Positions 35,988 through 44,535 of a stretch of DNA of 64,000 nt are shown here, piece after piece. The position numbers and the translations under genes were made by a program. Below the pieces are notes generated by a model, which did not search any database, had not been told where the DNA came from, and saw nothing but the letters and a program-made list of their open reading frames with translations. Numbering within the stretch: position 1 is the first letter of the stretch; each line of letters begins with the position of its first letter. This DNA comes from Desulfosarcina widdelii (GTDB taxonomy: Bacteria; Desulfobacterota; Desulfobacteria; Desulfobacterales; Desulfosarcinaceae). Where the stretch lies: the NCBI RefSeq assembly GCF_009688965.1, contig NZ_AP021875.1, positions 2,294,001 through 2,358,000 on the forward strand, in the 5' to 3' direction.

Positions 35988-37538
35988 ATGAAAAAGAAGA
36001 TTCAGCTGCACACCATGTCCGTTTGGATGCTTTTCTTGATAGGTGTATTATGCGCCAGCATCTCCTTGGCTGCCGGTCCCAGGAAGGGCGGGACCCTGCG
36101 GTTCGGTACCGAAAATGACTTTGCCGGGTTCGAGGTTCTCCAATCAAGCTCTCGCCTGGCCATCAACGGTTCAATCGCCGCCAACACCATTATGGAGCCC
36201 TTGTTCCGCATGGACAACGAAGAACACCTGATTCCTGTGCTCGGCCTGAGCGCAGCGCAAAGCGAAGATGGAAAGACATGGACTATCAACCTGCGTAAGA
36301 ACGTCAAGTTTCATGATGGCACGGTATTTAATGCCGATGCGGTCGTACATCACTGGAACCGTCTTTTAAACCCGGAAAACAAATTCCGTGGGCGGGCCGC
36401 GATGGGACCCATCGTCAGTGTGACAAAGTTGGACGAATACACGATCCAGTATAATTTGAAACATCCCTGGCTTCCTTTTAAACGGGTGATCGGCAGCACG
36501 CGGGGATTGGTCCAACTCATTCCATCGAGCAAATCCGTTGAATCGGGCAATCAGAACCGCGCCCCGGTAGGCACCGGCCCGTTCAGGCTCAAAGAGTGGA
36601 AATCAGGAGACGCGTTCACGGTTGTAAAAAATCCCGACTACTGGGAAAAAGACGTTCCCTTTCTCGACGAAATCGTTTTCAAACCCATGACCGATTCCCA
36701 GACCCGCTACGCCAGCCTGCAGTCCGGCCAGGTGGATATCATCTGGATGGACCGGGGCAACCTCATCAACAAGGCGAAAGCGGACAACTCGCTCAGGGTT
36801 TACACCAGTGAAGACAACGGCGCTGAAATCTTTATCCTCAATACATCGGTCCCGCCACTTGATGACGTCAATGTGCGCCGGGCACTGGCCCATGCACACA
36901 ACCAGGAACGCCAGGTTGAAATGGTTTACAAAGGCAGTATTCCGGTAGTTCACCATCCCTTCGGGAGCCAGTGCGCATGCAGCAGCGACGGGTATCGCGC
37001 ATACAACCCGGACAGGGCCCGCAAGCTATTGGCGGGATACGGCCAGCCGGTCGAACTCGAGGTGCTGCACAGCAGTTCGAAACGGGGCCGGGACACGGGG
37101 GAGATCACCCAGCGGCTTTTCAAGGATGTGGGGGTGACGGCGAATCCGGCAGGGTTCGATTTCGGCCCGGTAATCAAAAAAGTACTCAGCGGACAATACC
37201 AGGTATCCACATGGCGGATTTCATCCCGCCCGGATCAGGGACCGGCGCTGTTTTTATCGCTCCATTCGAAAAGCCGGGCCAATTTCTCCCGGTATAAAAA
37301 TCCCGAGATGGACAAATTGCTGGTTGCCCAGCGCTTGGAAACCGATCCAGACCGGCGAAACGAAATTCTCTGTAAGATCGCCCGGCTGATCAACGACGAT
37401 GTCCCTTTTTTGTACCGTGGCGGCATGCGCAGCCATGTGATTGCCAGCAAAAATCTTGAAGGACTCTCGTCGATGAAAAATGGCATTGTACGCTTGGAGT
37501 CGGTATGGTTAAACAAAGAAGAATCCGGAAAATATTGA
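35988..37538 (+). CDS. ABC transporter substrate-binding protein, family 5 (Dpp/Opp/Nik type)
   Basis: A 516-residue periplasmic protein with signal peptide (VWMLFLIGVLCASISLAA). GGTLRFGTENDF, WTINLRKNVKFHDGTVFNADAVV and PVGTGPFRLKEW are the family-5 signatures. No lipobox is present, so it should be free in the periplasm. GGGGGAG precedes the ATG. It is the first of five transporter genes with short gaps and overlaps. Family members bind peptides, nickel chelates, glutathione or opines; ligand not predictable here. Confidence 0.92.
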   Translation: MKKKIQLHTMSVWMLFLIGVLCASISLAAGPRKGGTLRFGTENDFAGFEVLQSSSRLAINGSIAANTIMEPLFRMDNEEHLIPVLGLSAAQSEDGKTWTINLRKNVKFHDGTVFNADAVVHHWNRLLNPENKFRGRAAMGPIVSVTKLDEYTIQYNLKHPWLPFKRVIGSTRGLVQLIPSSKSVESGNQNRAPVGTGPFRLKEWKSGDAFTVVKNPDYWEKDVPFLDEIVFKPMTDSQTRYASLQSGQVDIIWMDRGNLINKAKADNSLRVYTSEDNGAEIFILNTSVPPLDDVNVRRALAHAHNQERQVEMVYKGSIPVVHHPFGSQCACSSDGYRAYNPDRARKLLAGYGQPVELEVLHSSSKRGRDTGEITQRLFKDVGVTANPAGFDFGPVIKKVLSGQYQVSTWRISSRPDQGPALFLSLHSKSRANFSRYKNPEMDKLLVAQRLETDPDRRNEILCKIARLINDDVPFLYRGGMRSHVIASKNLEGLSSMKNGIVRLESVWLNKEESGKY

Positions 37539-37563
37539 AAATCCGTTGCAGGTGATCTGACCC

Positions 37564-38520
37564 ATGCAGATACTCGGCAAAAAAGCGTTGCGATTGGTTA
37601 TCGTAGTTGTCGCCGTATCTGTGCTCACCTTCCTGATGATCAATCTCCTGCCGGGCGATGTGGCCCATGTTGTTGGGGGCGAGGAAGCCACGCTCGAGGA
37701 TATCCAGGCTATACGCAAAAAGATGGGGCTCGATCAGGGCATTGTCGTCCGCTATTTTACCTGGTTGAAAAATGCTGCCTCAGGCGACCTGGGCGAATCC
37801 TACCTGACCCATGAACCTGTGGTTGATATGATCATCGCCAGATTGCCCGTCACCATTGAGCTGCTCATCATTTCTCAATGCATGGCCCTGATGCTGGCCC
37901 TTCCTTCAGGCATCGTCAGTGCGTACCGCAGCAATTCGATGATGGATCGCCTAGTAAACGGGATTGGGTTTGCGACCTTGTCGATACCCAGCTTCGTGAT
38001 GGCGCTTTTAACCATCTATCTGTTTTCCATCAAACTTCGATGGCTGCCGGCCACAGGCTATGTACCCCTTTCAATCGACATAGGCACGAACCTCAAATCC
38101 TATGTTTTGCCCGGGTTGAGTATTGCCATGATCGAGTGGGTCGTATTGATGCGCGTTTTGCGCAGCGACATGATCACCACACTTGGACAGAACTATATCC
38201 TCATGGCCAGGGCCAAAGGGCTTCCAGCTTGGCGGGTGCTCTTACAGCATGCACTTCGGCCATCTTCATTTACTCTGATCACCGTCCTGGGCATCCAGAT
38301 AGGCCGCCATCTGGGTGAGGCCGTGATCGTCGAAACCATATTCGCCCTGCCAGGGATCGGACGGTTGTTGATCGACTCCATTTATGCACGCGACTACCAG
38401 ATGGTTCAGGGCTGCGTCCTTTTGATTACCGTGGGGTATGTTGTCATCAATTCATTCGTGGATCTGCTGTACGCGGTATTGGATCCACGGATTCGCACGG
38501 AAGGCGGCCATGCAGGATAA
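37564..38520 (+). CDS. ABC transporter permease, DppB-like
   Basis: A 318-residue inner-membrane protein with six predicted helices. The N-terminus LTFLMINLLPGD and the SGDLGESYLTHEPV loop are typical of DppB/OppB permeases; the cytoplasmic coupling loop is ARAKGLPAWRVLLQHALRPS. Starts 25 bp after the binding-protein gene and its end overlaps the next permease by 11 nt. Confidence 0.93.
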   Translation: MQILGKKALRLVIVVVAVSVLTFLMINLLPGDVAHVVGGEEATLEDIQAIRKKMGLDQGIVVRYFTWLKNAASGDLGESYLTHEPVVDMIIARLPVTIELLIISQCMALMLALPSGIVSAYRSNSMMDRLVNGIGFATLSIPSFVMALLTIYLFSIKLRWLPATGYVPLSIDIGTNLKSYVLPGLSIAMIEWVVLMRVLRSDMITTLGQNYILMARAKGLPAWRVLLQHALRPSSFTLITVLGIQIGRHLGEAVIVETIFALPGIGRLLIDSIYARDYQMVQGCVLLITVGYVVINSFVDLLYAVLDPRIRTEGGHAG

Positions 38521-39397
38521 AACAACCGGCAAACGGCTGGGCTTTACTTTCTGGATATCCATTGCCTGGATTGTTCTGGTGGTTTTGTCCGCATTGACCG
38601 TCAGCTGGTGGACCATTCCCGCGCCCGACAAAATGGATTGGGACCATCTCAGCGCCCGTCCCGGAACAACTGTCCGCGAAACAATCCTTCAAAACAGCAG
38701 CGCTGCGAAAAAAACACCTTACACGTATTGGCTGGGCACGGACACCATGGGGAGGGATCAGGTCTCGCGGATCGTTTACGGTGCGCGCATCTCGCTTTCG
38801 GTCGGTTTGCTGGCACCGATGATCGGTCTGCTGATTGGCGGACTTTTAGGTTGTTTGGCCGGCTATTTCCGTGGACCGCTGGAATCGACCATTGTCGCGG
38901 TCATGGACATCGTTCTGGCCTTTCCGGGGCTTGTCCTTTTACTCGCTGTTACGTTTTACCTGGGAGCCAGTCTCCAAAACCTGATCTTCTCTCTCGGGTT
39001 CCTGACGATTCCGGCCTTCTGCCGTGTTGCCCGAGCAAAAACCCTGGCATTGAGCAATCTGGAATTCGTTCAGGCAGCCCGCCTGACCGGTGCCGGGGAC
39101 ATGGCCATTCTGCTGCGTGAGATCATTCCCAACGTGATCGTTCCGGTTGCGATCTACGGGTTGCTGGTCGCTGCCTTCATGATCATGGCCGAGGGTGCGT
39201 TGAGTTTCCTGGGGTTGGGGATACCCGCGCCTACGTCGAGTTGGGGGGGCATGATTGCCGAAGGCAAGGAGGTGCTCGACGAATCGCCGCACGTCAGCAT
39301 GATACCCGCAGCAATGATGTTCCTTACGGTGGTTTCTTTCAACCTGCTTGGGGACAGCTTGCGAAGCTATTTCGAACGCGGGAAACGCCAGATATGA
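38510..39397 (+). CDS. ABC transporter permease, DppC-like
   Basis: A 295-residue inner-membrane permease. ATG 38510 lies in the end of the DppB-like gene; the frame opens earlier but this start leaves the normal short N-terminus before the first helix. YWLGTDTMGRDQVSRIVYGARISL is the DppC/OppC periplasmic signature and VQAARLTGAGDMAILLREIIPN the coupling loop. Overlaps the first ATPase gene by 4 nt. Confidence 0.93.
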   Translation: MQDKTTGKRLGFTFWISIAWIVLVVLSALTVSWWTIPAPDKMDWDHLSARPGTTVRETILQNSSAAKKTPYTYWLGTDTMGRDQVSRIVYGARISLSVGLLAPMIGLLIGGLLGCLAGYFRGPLESTIVAVMDIVLAFPGLVLLLAVTFYLGASLQNLIFSLGFLTIPAFCRVARAKTLALSNLEFVQAARLTGAGDMAILLREIIPNVIVPVAIYGLLVAAFMIMAEGALSFLGLGIPAPTSSWGGMIAEGKEVLDESPHVSMIPAAMMFLTVVSFNLLGDSLRSYFERGKRQI

Positions 39398-40401
39398 CAA
39401 ATGGCAATGAAATGCAGCCGCTTCTGGAAGTGAAAGACCTGCAGGCCCTGCTGCCTACGCATCGCGGGCTCGTGAAAGCCGTGGACAGGGTCTCTTTGCG
39501 CCTGCAACGGGGCAAAACCCTTGGCATTGTCGGTGAATCAGGATGCGGCAAGAGTATGCTGGCAAGAGCCATTATGGGGCTTTTGCCCACCGGTTCCATT
39601 GTTTCTTCGCAATCCATCGTAACCTTCGATGGCCGAAACTTGGTTGGCATGAAAAAAGCGCAGCTTCGTCAAATCATCGGACGGGAAATTGCCATGGTCT
39701 TCCAGGACCCCATGACGTCGCTGAATCCGGTGATGAAAGTCGGCCGGCAGATTGCCGAAGTCATAAGCTACCATTTAAAAGAGGGTAAAAGAACGGCTCG
39801 CAAACGTGCCGTCGCCCTTTTGGATCTTGTGGGCATTCCTATGGCGGACCAGCGTGCCGATCAATATCCCCACCAGCTTTCCGGCGGCCTGCGGCAGCGA
39901 GTGGCCATTGCCATCGCCTTGGCCTGTGAACCCAAGCTGTTGATTGCCGACGAACCGACAACGGCGTTGGACGTGACTGTCCAGGCGACCATTCTTGACC
40001 TACTGGCCTCGCTTCAACAGGAAAAGCGGATGGCAATGATTTTGATCACCCATGATTTCGGTGTTGTGGCCGGACGTACGGACGAAACGGCGGTGATGGT
40101 TGCCGGTCAGATTGTAGAATATGCGGCCACCGGCGACCTCTTCAGGCAGATGCGCATGCCGTATACACGTGCTCTGATGGCCGCGATTCCGCGCCTGGCG
40201 AATCGCCCCCATACAAAGCTTAGGACCATTAATGGGCAACCGCCGGATATGGTTGATTTGCCGTTGGGGTGCCGTTTTGCATCACGCTGCTGGAAGGCTC
40301 AGCCTTTGTGCAGGGGAAAAGAACCGGCATTAAAACGGATAAACGGTCGTGGCCATAAGCTGGCATGCTGGTATCCATTGGAAAGCGGGAAAAACGCTTG
40401 A
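39394..40401 (+). CDS. ABC transporter ATP-binding protein, DppD-like
   Basis: A 335-residue ATPase: Walker A GESGCGKS near residue 49, signature LSGGLRQRV, Walker [13 protein letters not shown], and switch His in ITHDFGVV. The C-terminal oligopeptide-transporter extension with [17 protein letters not shown] provides the Cys set that binds an iron-sulfur cluster in related proteins. ATG 39394 overlaps the permease stop (ATGA). Confidence 0.93.
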   Translation: MTNGNEMQPLLEVKDLQALLPTHRGLVKAVDRVSLRLQRGKTLGIVGESGCGKSMLARAIMGLLPTGSIVSSQSIVTFDGRNLVGMKKAQLRQIIGREIAMVFQDPMTSLNPVMKVGRQIAEVISYHLKEGKRTARKRAVALLDLVGIPMADQRADQYPHQLSGGLRQRVAIAIALACEPKLLIADEPTTALDVTVQATILDLLASLQQEKRMAMILITHDFGVVAGRTDETAVMVAGQIVEYAATGDLFRQMRMPYTRALMAAIPRLANRPHTKLRTINGQPPDMVDLPLGCRFASRCWKAQPLCRGKEPALKRINGRGHKLACWYPLESGKNA

Positions 40402-41357
40402 AAAACGAAAAACTTCTCACCGTCAACGATCTCACCGTCGAGTTTCGCATCGGCAGACGCAGGAAGATAGAAGCGGTCGCCGGTGCGAGCCTTGATATCG
40501 GAGTCGGTGAAACGCTCGGACTGGTAGGTGAATCAGGCTGCGGCAAATCGACGATTGCCAGGTCGATTGTCGGTCTTCAAAAAGTGAAGAAAGGCAGAAT
40601 TATCTATTCAGGGCAGGATCTTTTGCAGTGCACGAAACAGCGGATGAAAAAAATCAGGCCACAGGTTCAGATGATATTCCAGGATGCGGTCGCATCGTTG
40701 AATCCGGGCAGAAAAATCGGCAAGTCCATTGAAGAACCGCTGCGCGTAATCGGATGGGCAGACCGACAGGAAAGAGGGCATCGAACACATGAAATAATGA
40801 AGGCTGTGGGTCTTGATCCCGAACAGATGGCTTCGCGCTATCCCCATGAGTTTTCCGGCGGTCAATGCCAGCGCGTCAGTCTTGCCAGGGCATTGATTCT
40901 GCGCCCACGCCTGTTGATCTGCGATGAACCGGTATCCTCTCTGGATGTGTCGATACAGGCTCAGATTCTTAACCTGCTGGAAAATATGAAACGGCGCTTT
41001 GAGCTGACCATGCTTTTTATCTCCCACGATCTGTCCGTTGTGAAGAATATCAGCGATCGTGTGGCAGTGATGTACTTGGGCAAAATTTGCGAGATCGCAA
41101 GCTCAGAAGAACTTTATCGCTCTCCACGGCACCCTTATACCGCTCTGCTGCTCGCATCCGTCCCGGAACCCGATACAGCACCCAAAAAGCAAAAAAAGGG
41201 CACGTTCCATGGTGAAATTCCATCTCCTGCCGAACCGCCGCCGGGCTGCCGTTTCCACACACGCTGTCCGAATGCCAAGGATATTTGCATTGAGGTCGAA
41301 CCCGAGTTGAAACGCTTTGCCGGTGGGAGGCAGGCGGCATGTCATTTCCCGCTATGA
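40365..41357 (+). CDS. ABC transporter ATP-binding protein, DppF-like
   Basis: A 330-residue ATPase: Walker A GESGCGKS near residue 55, signature FSGGQCQRVSLARAL, Walker B LLICDEPVSSLD, switch His in ISHDLSVV, and the Cys-rich PPGCRFHTRCPNAKDIC at the end. The start is uncertain: ATG 40365 lies 37 nt inside the previous gene, while TTG 40398 overlaps that gene's stop codon (TTGA) and would remove 11 residues. Last gene of the importer; a large palindrome follows 8 bp after the stop. Confidence 0.9.
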   Translation: MLVSIGKREKRLKNEKLLTVNDLTVEFRIGRRRKIEAVAGASLDIGVGETLGLVGESGCGKSTIARSIVGLQKVKKGRIIYSGQDLLQCTKQRMKKIRPQVQMIFQDAVASLNPGRKIGKSIEEPLRVIGWADRQERGHRTHEIMKAVGLDPEQMASRYPHEFSGGQCQRVSLARALILRPRLLICDEPVSSLDVSIQAQILNLLENMKRRFELTMLFISHDLSVVKNISDRVAVMYLGKICEIASSEELYRSPRHPYTALLLASVPEPDTAPKKQKKGTFHGEIPSPAEPPPGCRFHTRCPNAKDICIEVEPELKRFAGGRQAACHFPL

Positions 41358-41365
41358 CAATAGCG

Positions 41366-41474
41366 GTAATCGTTCACAGGGCACCGCATCTGCTTTGTTC
41401 CCGGGCACTTGGAGGTTGACCAAACCGTCTGCGTGCCCGGCGCCTTACATCTGCGGCACCCTATGAACGATTAC
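41366..41474. repeat. Large imperfect palindromic element D, after the ABC operon
   Basis: The left arm GTAATCGTTCACAGGGCACC (from 41366) pairs with the right arm CACCCTATGAACGATTAC (ending 41474), with further pairing inward (CCCGGGCAC/GTGCCCGG). It starts 8 bp after the DppF-like stop codon. It shares the GTTCA edge and 3'-of-gene position with elements A-C but has its own stem sequence. It probably acts as the transcript end structure. Confidence 0.75.
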
Positions 41475-41516
41475 TGATCAGGCAGTTGCGGCACATTGGG
41501 CATTTCAACCCCGTGA

Positions 41517-41573
41517 ACGGGTATGCAAAATCTTCCGTTTCAGTTCGATGGAAATGTTCCGTTTGCCAGATAA
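41517..41573 (+). pseudogene. 3' scrap of an LEA14-like lipoprotein gene
   Basis: Read in one frame it gives TGMQNLPFQFDGNVPFAR followed by TAA, matching the C-terminus TGTQKIPFAFDGNVPFTK of the intact gene at 33362-34189 at 12 of 18 positions. Even the AAGGAG after the stop has a counterpart there. Upstream an in-frame TGA precedes the homologous stretch, and no more of the gene is visible before element D. It is a remnant of a second gene copy. Confidence 0.7.
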
Positions 41574-41595
41574 AAAGGAGTGGACTTATAGATAT

Positions 41596-42909
41596 TCATT
41601 TCGATCTTCTCTTCGACAGATTGTAAACGGCTATGATTACAACGCCCATACAACCCGCGGCAACAATTAGGATCAATAGTCGCCAGAAAATATGGTCGAC
41701 ACGTTCTTCTGCAGATCGGTTGAATTGGTCAAGCACCGTCGAGATCAATGGTATACCCGTTTGATCAACCGTTAATATTATTTGGTTAAAATCGGACAGG
41801 ACAGCCTGAAGGGTTTCGATGGCTTTGATATAGTCCGCCATGGTAACAGGCTCTGCCGATTCGCCCGTCTCGAAACGCGCCAGCAAGGCATCCGTGGAAG
41901 CGACCAAATCGCTTGCCGCAACAGTTGTTTGCTGCAAACTCTTCAGCGTAATGTCAGCTTGCCTGAGCGTTGCCTGTACACCCGTGTTGACATCATGGAT
42001 CGCAGCAGCCTTGTCATCGATCGCATCGAGTATCGCCTTGCGTTCTTCAGAGACTTGCTGAGGTAATTTCTCAAGTAAAACCGCATAGCGATCCGCTGTT
42101 TGCTTCAAACCGGAAATATCCGTCAACATTGTCTTCATCTCAGGTTGTACGATCAAATTCCTGTAGACCAGTTCTGCCTGGGAACCCATGATCAGCTGCA
42201 TCTTGGCCAGCAAAAACATGGCGCGTTCAACGGTCATGCGCACATCGTCAACAGCCTCTGTAGCTTCACGTATGGGCGCCAGCAATCCGCCGGGCTTCTG
42301 AATATTTTTCAAATTGGGTTTTGTGCCGATATCGCCGAAGTCGCTGAAGGTAACGTAATCAACAAATACCTGCTCCGGATGGTTTGCATACCAATCATTG
42401 ATCAGGTCCCGGAACTCCTGGCGCTGTTCGTGCGTCATGACTTTTGCGGCAAGTTCCCATGCATCCACCTCCATTGTTTTAAACGCCTCCACCATGATTG
42501 TGGCAGGTTTTCCGAATATTTGGGGACGCCAATACTCCTCCCAGACCATCCGATTCAACGTTGCCGTCACCACAAGATCCAGCAGCGCGGGACCCGGATT
42601 CGGTCCGGCTGCGGTTTCCACAACAGCCGTTATGGAGTACACTTTTCTCCGTGCCGCATTCAATCTGGCCTGGTCCGTTGGAATCGCCGCTTCCAACCGC
42701 ACTGCGGCCTGCCCGACGATGGCAATATACCGGTTCGCATAGCTGATTACAGCCGCCTGTAATTCTTCCTGCGTCATTTGACGGGAATTTTCAGGCATTC
42801 CCGATGTGGATGCCCGATCTTCTGCTGCCCATGCCACATATGAGATATTCATCAAAATTAAAAAGAAAACGATGAGCGCATAAGAGAAACGGATAACGAT
42901 TGTTTTCAT
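41596..42909 (-). CDS. Exported helical protein with C-terminal membrane anchor
   Basis: Not recognised. 437 residues: signal peptide (FSYALIVFFLILMNISYVAWA), a mostly helical body with long coiled-coil-prone stretches (for example residues 255-330, with repeated Ala, Asp, Lys and Gln), and a C-terminal transmembrane helix (LLILIVAAGCMGVVIIAVYNL) followed by a basic tail. The layout places the body in the periplasm, anchored in the inner membrane. GGGGAG precedes the ATG. It is the last gene of a long run of minus-strand envelope genes. Confidence 0.75.
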   Translation of the reverse strand: MKTIVIRFSYALIVFFLILMNISYVAWAAEDRASTSGMPENSRQMTQEELQAAVISYANRYIAIVGQAAVRLEAAIPTDQARLNAARRKVYSITAVVETAAGPNPGPALLDLVVTATLNRMVWEEYWRPQIFGKPATIMVEAFKTMEVDAWELAAKVMTHEQRQEFRDLINDWYANHPEQVFVDYVTFSDFGDIGTKPNLKNIQKPGGLLAPIREATEAVDDVRMTVERAMFLLAKMQLIMGSQAELVYRNLIVQPEMKTMLTDISGLKQTADRYAVLLEKLPQQVSEERKAILDAIDDKAAAIHDVNTGVQATLRQADITLKSLQQTTVAASDLVASTDALLARFETGESAEPVTMADYIKAIETLQAVLSDFNQIILTVDQTGIPLISTVLDQFNRSAEERVDHIFWRLLILIVAAGCMGVVIIAVYNLSKRRSK

Positions 42910-43023
42910 TTCAACAAACTCCCCATGCCCAGCCGTTCTGCCGGAACGGGGCCATGTTCATCTGCTGGCGATGAGATCACCAATGTTTTCGGTATCGGAT
43001 TGCTGCGGCGATGCAATGCGACT

Positions 43024-43572
43024 CTATTCAGGGGTGGCTCTGTTGTTCGCCCCCTCCTCCGAAGGGGTTTTAAACCTCAGGCAGGATTCGTTGGGAACGG
43101 TTTCGCTGCGAAGCAGGTATCCCGCCAGTGCCCACTCCGTCATCCGATGCCGACCATTCACTTCGAAATGGGCCCTGACACTCCAATAGTATCGGGTCCC
43201 GGGACTTAGCGACCGGGTTATCCGATGCTCGGTGGCGGCCAACCGATCCTGCACATAAACAAGTTTGCCCGTACTTTTGGTGACGGTTCGCCAGATCCGG
43301 ATTTCATAATTCACATGATCGACGCGTGCATATTCAATCGGGGGCAACGGGGCTACGAGCGCGATGTCGAGCGGCTGCCATCGAAAGGTGGGGGTTAGTG
43401 AATCCACTTCCACGAATTCGGTGACCAGGGAATACCATTTTTTCCGCACCACCGGATAGTCGGGAACCAGGCCAACCAAAGCCGGTTTGCCGCATCCGGT
43501 TGCCGCTGCCGCCAACACACCCGCCATAATCAAACAGAGCCACCATGCGGGCAATCTATTCGAGATTGCCAT
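43024..43572 (-). CDS. Fibronectin-III-like lipoprotein
   Basis: A 182-residue predicted lipoprotein: hydrophobic N-terminus and lipobox AAATGC at about residues 22-27. The mature part resembles a fibronectin-type-III fold (FRWQPLD...YEIRIWRT...LSPGTRYYWSVRAHFEV), a pattern seen in envelope proteins. GGAG precedes ATG 43572, which overlaps the upstream lipoprotein gene by 17 nt, so both are translated together. Function unknown. Confidence 0.72.
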   Translation of the reverse strand: MAISNRLPAWWLCLIMAGVLAAAATGCGKPALVGLVPDYPVVRKKWYSLVTEFVEVDSLTPTFRWQPLDIALVAPLPPIEYARVDHVNYEIRIWRTVTKSTGKLVYVQDRLAATEHRITRSLSPGTRYYWSVRAHFEVNGRHRMTEWALAGYLLRSETVPNESCLRFKTPSEEGANNRATPE

Positions 43573-44455
43573 TATTCCACTCCAACGGATAGACCAGAAA
43601 GAAATCGTCGATGATTTTTTCTGCCAGTTCGGGCACACAAGTCCTGAATTCATCGACCAGATCGGACCCTTCGTGATCCGCCCAGTCTGCGAATGTTCTT
43701 TCTTCATCACTCGCGCAGATGAAGTGCTCATCCATCAGGACGACACTGTCTTTCGAACGGATGAGTTGCACGCGGATCCGAATGAATGTATCCATGGGGG
43801 GGTTGATGCTGTATATCCCGCGCAGCCCGGTTTCCTCCACGCTGATTTCCAATCGCGCATCGATATCACCCACTTTCGGATCGGTATGTTGGGCCAAACC
43901 CTCTGCGGGGGGTGTAATCGGTGTTTCCGGCCAGAGAACGAATTGCAGGGTTGTTCGCGAATTGCCCACATCGATCAGGCTGTTTACAAATTCTTCACGC
44001 AGCCCCATCTGCCTTAGATTATCCGTCGCAATTTCCAACATGGCCTCGGCGCGCTCGACATCTTCGGCGGGAACGGCCGTTGATACGCCGTGAATGCCGC
44101 CGGCGACGGCACAAAATGGTGAAGCGAGCAAGCCGATGTAGGTACCGCCCGGAACGGGCGAGGCGAATCCGAGCATCACCGGCATGGCGGCACCGAATAC
44201 GACTCCCCGTTTGACCCCGCCCCATACCCCCTTGGCCGGGAGGAGAACATCGGTTTTCGATTGGTCTGGCGTTAAACAGACGCCGACCGTCGATATCCCG
44301 GACCGAATGCCTTCGAGTGATGCGGGTTCCATTACATAGATGGCCGGCGTTCGTGCACATCCTGCCGCCATTATCAAAAGAGACAAAAAAGGCATTACGG
44401 TAGACAGCGTCCGGTTTTTATAGACCGTGTATTTTTTTCTCAAACCGGATGGCAT
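43556..44455 (-). CDS. Lipoprotein with central glycine-rich hydrophobic segment
   Basis: A 299-residue lipoprotein with lipobox IMAAGC at about residues 29-34. A glycine-rich hydrophobic stretch (VVFGAAMPVMLGFASPVPGG, about residues 84-103) follows a conserved-looking TVGVCLTPDQSKTDVLLP segment; the C-terminal half is alpha/beta. Not assigned to a known family. ATG 44455 matches the start of the decayed paralogue at 46524. Its 5' half is nearly identical to that pseudogene over more than 100 bp, which shows recent duplication or gene conversion. Confidence 0.72.
   Translation of the reverse strand: MPSGLRKKYTVYKNRTLSTVMPFLSLLIMAAGCARTPAIYVMEPASLEGIRSGISTVGVCLTPDQSKTDVLLPAKGVWGGVKRGVVFGAAMPVMLGFASPVPGGTYIGLLASPFCAVAGGIHGVSTAVPAEDVERAEAMLEIATDNLRQMGLREEFVNSLIDVGNSRTTLQFVLWPETPITPPAEGLAQHTDPKVGDIDARLEISVEETGLRGIYSINPPMDTFIRIRVQLIRSKDSVVLMDEHFICASDEERTFADWADHEGSDLVDEFRTCVPELAEKIIDDFFLVYPLEWNNGNLE
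44118..44455. repeat. Direct repeat copy 1 (intact lipoprotein gene 5' half)
   Basis: This segment matches 46187-46524 in the same orientation. From the edge GCAAGCCGATGTAGG onward, about 115 bp differ at only one or two positions; the rest, up to the gene start, is roughly 80 percent alike by eye. The sharp change in similarity points to gene conversion or recent duplication. Confidence 0.75.
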
Positions 44456-44535
44456 TTCAGCATTTTTCGTTAGCAGACTTTGTTGCAGGCATGAAGCCAT
44501 TTTCTCTCGATAGGATAAGAAAACGAGCTGCTATT

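Noticed and set aside
34404..41573. Genomic island or transposon carrying the TetR/ABC module
   Set aside because: The flanking LEA14-like homology hints at rearrangement, but no integrase, transposase, tRNA gene or target-site duplication is visible, so only the weaker claim of a recombination scar is kept.
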